64,000 nucleotides of DNA from Argentina anserina (Eukaryota > Streptophyta > Magnoliopsida > Rosales > Rosaceae), in the NCBI RefSeq assembly GCF_933775445.1, contig NC_065872.1, positions 6,944,001 to 7,008,000 of the forward strand, in the 5' to 3' direction. Numbering within the stretch: position 1 is the first letter of the stretch; each line of letters opens with the position of its first letter. Made by a program: the position numbers and the translations under genes. The notes under the pieces are model-generated. The model saw nothing but the letters and a program-made list of their open reading frames with translations, was not told the DNA's origin and searched no databases. Positions 57,412 to 64,000 of this stretch are shown here, one piece after another.

Positions 57412-57789
57412 AAGTTACCATACGGAGGCTATCAAGTAGGTTTTGTATATTTGCTAGAAAGTTCACTACATCAGACAAAGAGGAACTGTCAATCCCAATT
57501 TAAAAATATATAAAACCTGATATTTATAATCCAAGGTACCCTAGTTTGTAGAACAAGTCTTGTTTTAGTTGTTCTGCTATTCTAGCATTGGTCATCATAA
57601 AAAAAATTGCAGAATTCGAAGCATCTTTCAGGTCACTCTCACACTTTCAGACACAATATACATCCATATATAAGCAGCCTTCCCATACTTGAACATTTTC
57701 TGCACTAAAAAACTTCTTCTTGCTAAGAAACACAAAATATATCAGATTAATCTAAAGCACAACACAAAGTTAGGCCGGCAGCTTGTCGG

Positions 57790-57870
57790 TCCCGACTACC
57801 ATTTCTATGTACAAAGTCAACAACTCAAGCTGTCCCGACTACCATTTCTATGTACAAAGTCAACAACTCA
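57790..57870. repeat. 43-bp tandem repeat upstream of the NFP-type gene
   Basis: The unit tcccgactaccatttctatg plus tacaaagtcaacaactcaa occurs at 57790 and again at 57833, about 380-460 bp upstream of the start codon of the minus-strand gene. The shared agtcaac contains a W-box core (TTGAC on the minus strand). Any regulatory effect is speculative. Confidence 0.85.
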
Positions 57871-57933
57871 ACATCTGAAAACCAATTCTTTGATCGTCCA
57901 CCAGAACTGAAATCATAAAGCAAGAGAATATTA

Positions 57934-58462
57934 TGATTGTTCCAATTAATATCGAACCATTGGCATGAAAATCAGGATACCATTTTGTTAATGTAGTGTA
58001 TTGCGCTATGACAATATGCTTCACTATTCGTTCACAAAGATACGCCGTGTTCCTTGTTCCGTTCCTATCACAAGTAGCACGAATCGTCAAAGTGGAGACC
58101 ACGGCGGCGTGGTCTTCAACTCTCCGATGCTCAAGTCAGGTCAATAATAATTTATGCAGAGTAACAGTGAGTGATTTAGTTTGCTTACCTTATGATGTCA
58201 AAGGTTTGTCCTTTTTATAGCTGAGTTGAGGTAGATCATTCCCTCATCTTCCGATGTGGGATTAAGTCCAGTTGAGGTTTTCTCTGGAGCTCTTTTTGGG
58301 ATGTGCGTGAGGACGCGTCCATAATCTGTTTGGGTTGTGGGGCGGCTTGTTACACAGCTAGTGCGGCTATCTTTCTGCTGGTACTGCGAGGCTGGGCTAT
58401 TTATGGGCCTTAATGTTCTGATAGTTGCACTGATTATGGCTGGGCATAAGCATATGCTAACA
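57934..58462 (-). repeat. Putative 3' LTR of the Tat-type element
   Basis: Read on the minus strand, it starts TGTTAGCATATGCTTATG after the purine tract gggaacttggggcact. It has a TATA box (cagctataaaaaggac, about 58212-58227) and a leader ...gacctgacttgagcatcgga. It probably ends ...gaacaatca near 57934. No partner is available to fix the ends. Confidence 0.55.
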
Positions 58463-58663
58463 AGTGCCCCAAGTTCCCAGTCTAGGGAGACAATTTCTTA
58501 AATGGGAAGCTAAAATTAAGTATTTTGCCAAAATCAGCGGTGGGTCCCGCGGACCCCCCGGAGTCCCCCCCCCCCACTCCCCGGTTAAGGAATACCGCCT
58601 AAGTTGCGGACGGCGTAATAAACTGTGTGGTGAGCATCTTTGGGTGTTGATGTTGTTGGTCAT

Positions 58664-59190
58664 GGTGCGTCTGTCATAGCGTAGTAAGTCTTTACGCGTA
58701 AGGTGTCTTTGAATGCTATTTTTGAGCGTAGTGCGTCCATCATTACGTAGTAAATTTTTACGCGTAGGACGTCTTTAGACGCTATCTTTAAGCATAGTGT
58801 GTCCGTCATGGCATAGTGAATCTTTACGCGTAGAACGTCTTTAGACGCTATCTTTGAGCGTAGTGCGTCTGTCATGGCGTAGTGAATCTTTACGCGTAGG
58901 ACGTCTTTAGACGCTATCTTTGAGCGTAGTGCGTCCGTCATGGCGTAGTGAATCTTTACGCGTATGACGTCTTTAGACGCTATCTTTGAGCGTAGTGCGT
59001 CCGTCATGGCGTAGTGAATCTTTACGCGTATGACGTCTTTAGACGCTATCTTTGAGCGTAGTGCGTCCGTCCTGGCTTAGTGAATTTTTACACGTAGAAC
59101 GTCTTTAGACGCTATCTTTGAGCGTAGTGCGTCCGTCATGGCATAATAAATATTTATGTGTAGGACGTCTTTGAGCATTGTGACGTGGGC
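58664..59190. repeat. 66-bp tandem repeat array, about 8 copies
   Basis: Units start gtgcgtccgtcatggcgtag at about 58664, 58731, 58797, 58863, 58929, 58995, 59061 and 59127, so the spacing is 66 bp with the first unit one longer. Each contains tttacgcgtaggacgtcttt and agacgctatctttgagcgta. The outer copies are the most diverged and the middle ones nearly identical, as expected from unequal exchange. Because 66 is 22 codons, one minus frame stays open across five copies; I do not consider it a protein. Confidence 0.95.
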
Positions 59191-59458
59191 CGAGAGAGGC
59201 GGTATTCTCGCTGTGGGCAACACACATGCATTGGGTGAACGTGTCGCGAACGGTTCAATTTCAGGAGAGGGTGACGTTAGTGGCTGAGGCAATTATTGCA
59301 TACGTTACCGAGGCGTCGTCTCAGTAACTCCTACGACGTGGCGAGATCTGGGATGACGTCTTTTGGGTCAACGGCTAAGATGCGAGTAACGTCTTTCTAT
59401 ATTGATGGTTGGGACGTGTCTTTGAAAGATTAACGGGCGTGATGAAGTGTGGGTTTAA

Positions 59459-59466
59459 TATAAAAG
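59459..59466 (+). promoter_or_regulatory. Putative TATA box of the antisense gene in the Tat-type element
   Basis: The motif tataaaag (59459-59466) is followed by a purine-rich start region and a leader. About 150 bp downstream lies a strong 5' splice consensus caag|gtatgt (59611-59620). Together these look like a plant promoter and leader intron on the plus strand. Confidence 0.5.
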
Positions 59467-59908
59467 GGTGAAAGGGAGAGAGGAACTGTCATTATCGACA
59501 GTTCCAAGCTTTTTGAATTCCAAAAGCTCTCTCGTTCACTCCTTTACTCTCGACCTTATTCTTCAAGCTTGGACGGAATCTTGCCGGGATTATTTGTGCA
59601 AATCGGCCTTCAAGGTATGTATTGGTCGAAACTTCCAATTTGTGTGTGCATTTTGGGTTGGTTTTGGTGATTCTTGGGTTATAGGGTGATACAACGGTTT
59701 TTAGGCTTGGGTTTTCCGTCAAAATTGGTCAGTTTTGGGTTTGTTTGATCTTTGGGCAAGTGTTTTCCAGCTAAGTAAGGGGTTTGTGTAGGCGGTTGTC
59801 GATGAGTCTAGCCTGAAACTGGATTTGGTGTTCTTCATGTTCTTCATGATCTTCATGTTCTTCATTGCGATATTCTTAGGCTAGATTTGATTGACTCTCT
59901 AACTTCTT

Positions 59909-60237
59909 GGTTTAGGTTGTTCATCTTTGACAACAGTATTGCTTGTTGTGGTGTAATGTCTAGGATAAATATATTAACTGACAGCGATTCCGCGCCTGTA
60001 GAGGGAATTTGGTTCGCATCAACATCATCTGAATCGTGGACGAGTGAGTTGGAGGCTAACTACCTGAACCTTCTAGGTTTAGGTTGTTCGTCTTTGACAG
60101 CGGTGTTGCTTGTTGTGGTGTAATGTCTAGGATAAATATATTAACTGACAGTGATTCCGCGCCTGTAGAGGGAAGTTGGTTCGCATCAACATCGTCTGAA
60201 TCGTGGACGAGTGAGTTAGAGGCTAACTACATGAACC
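59909..60237 (+). repeat. 167-bp tandem duplication at the start of the antisense gene
   Basis: The block ggtttaggttgttc ... ctaactacctgaacc (59909-60075) is repeated at 60076-60237 with a few differences. It includes the ATG and first codons (MSRINILTDSDSAPVEG) of the frame, so two starts exist at 59956 and 60123. Confidence 0.9.
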
Positions 60238-62440
60238 CGGTACGGCGAAGCAGGGGTAGCCAGTCGCGTTATGAGGATCGTGCCGCAGTTTTTGCGAGGG
60301 TGCTAGAAAATTGGGAAAGTAGCGAGTCGACTAGTATGATGGAGTCGAGACGTGAGGAAATCGGGGAGAGTGAGGTGTTCCTAGTTCCTAGTTAAGACCG
60401 GGGTGTGCGGGAGCGTATTACGAGCGCTTCTGGGACTAGTACGTCGAGTCGGGCGTTGAATCCGGCACATTTGAGGAGTTGGTTAGATGGGGGGGTGTAA
60501 AAATCGGAGGTGGAGGAGCCGCATGGACAGACCCTGTCGCAGTACGATCGTGGCACGGGCCATTGCGGTGAATGAGTACGGCTCGATACTGCCCGAGGGA
60601 TACGCGATGATCAGTCCCTCCATATTGCGGCTAGTGTGGAATTGTCGTTGGATCCGCGGCTGCAATGTTTGGTGGCGGAGTTCGGCTTGGCCTTAGGGCA
60701 GATTAGCTATAATATGTGGCGGGTTATTCTCAGCCTCTGCTCGCTCTTCCACCTGTCGAGATGCTGGTCTCCCACTGCGGCGGAAATGGAGGGACTGTGC
60801 GGTTCGTTAGATGGGATGAGCGTAGCGAGTTCCAAGTCCTGGATAATTGGCCCTCATCGGAAGCTAACTGGTGAAAGAATAGCTTAGTCGTAGAAAGTGG
60901 GTGGGAATATAGGCGTATCAATGAGAAAAAGTATCTCCCAGAGAAGCGCATCCCTTCACACTCTCAAGCATTTAACTGTAGGTGGTAATTTTATTGATTA
61001 TGTTCTTCATAATAGTTGTGTGCTGATGTATGGTTGTTCTTATGTTGCGCAGCAGGAAGAAGGCTAGTGTTATCGGAACACGAAGTTAACCGTGTCATTC
61101 GTGTGACATATCTGTGGAGGTGCCAAGGTCAGGACTTGAAGGTGTTGACCAATCCGTATCTACTATTTGAGCAAGGATTACTCCGTCGCCATCGTGAGTG
61201 ATGCCACTACGCCCCTTGTTTTTTTTGGCGTACTGATCCGTGATTGTGTACGCAGCTATGACGCTTTCGGTAAACAGAAACTTCGAGAAGTCGGAGCGCA
61301 TTTGCTACGCGAAGTTTTTGCAACAAAAAGATCCCAACGTGACTGCGGATATTGAAGGACTTGCTCTAACCATGTTACAACGTGTGATGGCTAAGCAATC
61401 AACGGCGGCGACTAAGGAGGTGAACGCTGCCACGAAGCGGGTTGAGGACGCGTCCCACGCCATAGACCTGACCATTCCAACACACGCATCCTTGCCAAAT
61501 GAGCAAGGCTTGCCGCGCCGTAGCAATGCGGAGGCTTTGGGACGGGTAGACACCAATCCGCGGTTGGCCACACAGGCAGAGCCATTGGAGGGCGGCAAGA
61601 AGAAGAAGGCACAAAAAGCGGTCGTCACTCAACGTAAGGTGAAGTCTACCACCGCAACTAAGGATGTGGTAGATATGACAATTGATGCGCTGCAGACCAA
61701 GAGACAAAAGACTACCCAGAAGGGGCCAATAACCTTCACGGAATCCAGGGTGTACGAGGACCTCTCGGCCCTGGATCGTAGTCCACTAAGCCAGCTGGGC
61801 GCTGCAGACTTGGAGAAGCTGGTCTTAATAGGCCAACACGCCGGGCTCCGGGAATTACGGCGACCTGAGGGATCGGGCTTGGACGTGCGTAGTCTCCTCG
61901 GTCTAGCTGCGACTAGGGCGGCAAAGATGGTATTCAACTTGCTGGATGTGGAGCAGGAAGTCATTGAGGAGTGGTGTTTGCTCACCGAAGTGACTGAGCA
62001 CGACAACAATCATGCAACACCCTGACTTGGCTAATGCCAGGGCCAAGCTGGAGAATGCAGTGAACCTGCAAGAAGACCTTCGCTAAGAAGACCTTCGGGA
62101 GGTAGCCGAGTCTCTGGCGTAGCAAATGACCGTAGAGAGGGATGCGGCGCAGTCGGCTCTGGTCAAGGCAGACGGACTACTCGAGAAAGTGAGGGAGGAA
62201 GCAGAGGTAGATAAGTCGCGCGTAGCGGAGGAGGCAGCAGCCAGCGCAGTGGCAGCATTTAAGGCATCACCGGAAATGACAGAGTACTTAGAAGGGTACT
62301 ACGTCACAGCCGTGGGTAACATGGTTGAGCAGCTCCAGGAGCTAGGGATGTTGTATCCAGCGGACTACGAGGTTCGGCTGAGGGAGAAGGGGTTGGAAGC
62401 ACCACCTATGCCGCATGAGGTGGTACCGCCCTTCTTGTAG
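60123..62440 (+). pseudogene. Extra (antisense) ORFs of the Tat-type element, degenerate
   Basis: Plus-strand frames lie opposite to pol. The first, 60123-60395, starts MSRINILTDSDSAPVEG and is Ser/Glu-rich. A middle segment (about 60560-60760) encodes LDPRLQCLVAEFGLALGQIS, reminiscent of the plant retrotransposon-associated domain with a conserved hydrophobic core. A third frame, 61240-62025, has a Lys-rich low-complexity centre and LSQLGAADLEKLVLIGQHAG. A fourth, 62126-62440, is a coiled coil ending MTEYLEGYYVTAVGNMVEQL. Stops and frame changes separate them, so the gene is broken here. Such extra ORFs occur in Tat elements, but their function is not established. I do not recognise a catalytic motif. 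Confidence 0.55.
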
Positions 62441-63161
62441 TCCCCCTCTGTTGCGAAGGTCGAAGCACAAGAGGAAAATGGTAAGGAAATTTCTGACTCT
62501 TTTTCTACTGGTTTATCTTGTGATAATAAAAGGTTTGATTCTAATCCGGAGACTCCTTCTCCTACTCCTCTCTCGCAGAGCACCAAGATGCACAATCGTC
62601 GCAAGGCGAACCGGGGCAAGCGGCGGACTTATATACTGCGCGGACGAGTGATGTGGCTTGAATAGCATGATGTAGTCCAAGTTGCGGGGGAGGATTGAGA
62701 AAGGAATATCTAAAAAGATGTTACCTAAGCTGGGCATAATGGAAGAACCCCTTTTGTACCTGATGCGCTTTCTTCATTTTTTCCTTGTTTCCTTTGTATT
62801 TTTCAAGCTTTCATCTGTAATAGGCCACGTGCTGTACTGTTTAATTTAATGAACTAAAGCACTAGGGCATTCGAAGTTATTTTATTTCTCGTGTTATTGT
62901 CATAGCGAACGTTGTGTGTGTTGTTTTACTTTTGGCTACATGCTCAATACTATCTTTGATGTGCGCACAATGAAAGTTTGTCGAATGAATTCAATTTCCT
63001 TGATACGCTAGTGTACTGGCGTAGTAAGGATCAATGGTTTGAAAAATTCCTCATTTTATTGATAGCCTGGCCGTAGCCGAATGTACAAAGATAGATTTGG
63101 CAGTGTGCCGTAAGTACTTAAAATAGTCTAAGTCCATATGTGTTGCGCTATGCGCGGACCT
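62441..63161. other. Region between the antisense ORFs and the end of pol
   Basis: No coding sequence is supported. A T-rich stretch with possible polyadenylation context (tttaatttaatgaactaaag, about 62840-62860) may end the antisense transcript. Confidence 0.4.
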
Positions 63162-64000
63162 TTACTTGGAGTAGTACTTATGTTGTTTCATGTTCCAATG
63201 GTGGGATAGTCTTTCTCCGTACTTGTCCTCTAGGTAGTACGTGTTGGGTGCAACAATTTCGACGACTTTATATGGTATGTCCAATCTCAAGCGTAATCCG
63301 GTGACCTTAGTTTGAATCTTCTTGAGGACTCAGTCACCGAGCTGAAGTGTTCTGCTCTTTACTCTAGAGTTGTAGAAGTGTGCCACGCGCTGCTTGTTCA
63401 TGATGTTGTTGTGGTGCGCTGCAATGCGCTTCTCCTCAAAGAGGTCTTTATCTAGTTGCATATTTTCCGAATTGGTCTCAGGGTTAAACAACGAAAGTTG
63501 TTGTGTTGGCTGGATTACTTCGATGAGGAGTATTGCTTTTGTGCCGTAAATGAGATAGAAATGTGTCCAACCCGTGGCCTCTGTTGGCGTGGTGCGGATT
63601 ACCCATAGTACTTCGTTAAGCTTCTTGGGCCAAAGCCCATTTGCATCATTCAATTTCTTCCTAAGGAGACCCTTGATTAGTTTGTTGGCGGCCTCCACTT
63701 GCCCATTAGTCTTGGGGTGCGTGACAGAGGCAAACTTTAGGGTAGTCCCCTTTGCTTTGTGCCACGTGATGAGGTGGTTGTTATTGAACTGTGTGTCATT
63801 GTCCGTGATGATAGATTTTGGCGTACCGTGGCGGTAAAAGATATTGCGCTATAGAAAATGTTGGACCTTCTCAGTTGTTATTGCGGCCAAGGGTGCGACT
63901 TCAATCCACTTGGAGTGATAGTCAATGCACAAGATGACCCACTTAAATAGGCATTTCTTGACGGGAAGTGGGCCAATCAAATCCATGCCCCAGAGGCAAT
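63162..64000 (-). pseudogene. Ty3/gypsy integrase, partial (runs off the right edge)
   Basis: The minus strand from the window edge encodes WGMDLIGPLPVKK, CIDYHSKWIEVAPL (first catalytic Asp), SIITDNDTQFNN (second Asp) and THPKTNGQVEAANKLIKG (catalytic Glu). It then runs RTTPTEATGWTHFYLIYGTK and the C-terminal LKKIQTKVTG ... YYLEDKYGERLSHHWN, ending at TAA 63162-63164. In-frame stops at about 63850 (TAG) and 63327 (TGA) break it. The DDE residues are intact. It would insert element cDNA into the genome; this copy cannot make a full protein. Confidence 0.9.

Larger units (their letters stand above)
57934..64000 (-). mobile_element. Ty3/gypsy retrotransposon, Tat-type, 3' portion (continues beyond the window)
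   Basis: The minus strand carries, from the window edge leftwards: the end of pol (integrase), a long 3' region, a purine tract and a 3' LTR at about 57934-58462. The 3' region holds plus-strand open frames and a tandem repeat array. Integrase followed by a long 3' region with an oppositely oriented extra gene and hypervariable tandem repeats is a layout known from Tat-lineage elements (Retand, Grande, RIRE2-like). The LTR leader contains gacttgagcatcggag, which resembles Tat LTRs. The left end is uncertain by a few tens of bases because the 5' LTR lies outside the window. Confidence 0.75.

Noticed and set aside
58660..59007. Minus-strand frame encoding a 22-residue peptide repeated five times
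   Set aside because: It follows directly from a 66-bp DNA tandem repeat whose period is a multiple of three. It has no promoter, signal or known motif, and neighbouring copies break the frame.
58664..59190. Regular repeats that could suggest a CRISPR array
   Set aside because: The units are head-to-tail with no unique spacers and lie inside a plant retrotransposon. This is a tandem repeat.

Overview
This window looks like nuclear DNA of a flowering plant, most likely a eudicot. The evidence is GT-AG introns, plant-only gene families (LysM receptor-like kinases, COR413, a CML41-type calmodulin-like protein) and a heavy load of plant retrotransposons and hAT elements. A rosid such as a member of the Rosaceae would fit, but that rests on general impression and is not demonstrated.

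Host genes are few. They are a two-exon calmodulin-like gene (11.6-12.4 kb, +), a four-exon COR413-like membrane protein gene (19.5-20.9 kb, +), an intact single-exon LYK4/LYK5-type LysM receptor-like kinase (21.9-23.9 kb, +), a broken relative of it (37.9-45.8 kb, +) and an intact single-exon NFP/NFR5-type LysM receptor-like kinase (55.5-57.4 kb, -). The three LysM loci form a loose cluster for sensing chitin-type or lipochitooligosaccharide-type signals. Both intact members have kinase domains lacking canonical catalytic residues, so they probably act as ligand-binding co-receptors with an active LysM kinase elsewhere.

Most of the rest is layered mobile DNA whose ends can be read from target-site duplications (TSDs). 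From left to right: a nearly intact hAT transposon (693-4346); a foldback MITE (5983-6389); a non-LTR retroposon (7475-10375) carrying a nested solo LTR; a non-autonomous hAT (14837-19176) carrying a second solo LTR; a third solo LTR (31095-34091); a decayed Copia remnant (about 34.3-37.5 kb); a young, internally deleted Copia (38999-45156) inside the kinase domain of the broken LysM gene; a TRIM (46330-46684); a fourth solo LTR (46992-49578); a full-length but mutated Copia with 101-bp LTRs (49637-54761); a short retroposon (54875-55043); and the 3' part of a Tat-type Ty3/gypsy element on the minus strand (from about 57934 past the window end).

The four solo LTRs (2.0-3.0 kb) belong to one family: TG...CA ends inside TGTAATAACCC-like inverted termini, 5-bp TSDs, an internal TATAAATA box and a GC-rich block.

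The points most worth following are the Copia insertion in the conserved kinase beta-3 lysine motif of the LysM pseudogene, the 55-bp exon duplication that moves the start of the COR413 gene, the apparent antisense gene with its own promoter inside the Tat element beside the NFP-type gene, and the NFP-type gene itself. I found no rRNA genes, tRNA genes or CRISPR array. All protein assignments are by recognition of motifs and remembered family features; no database search was run.
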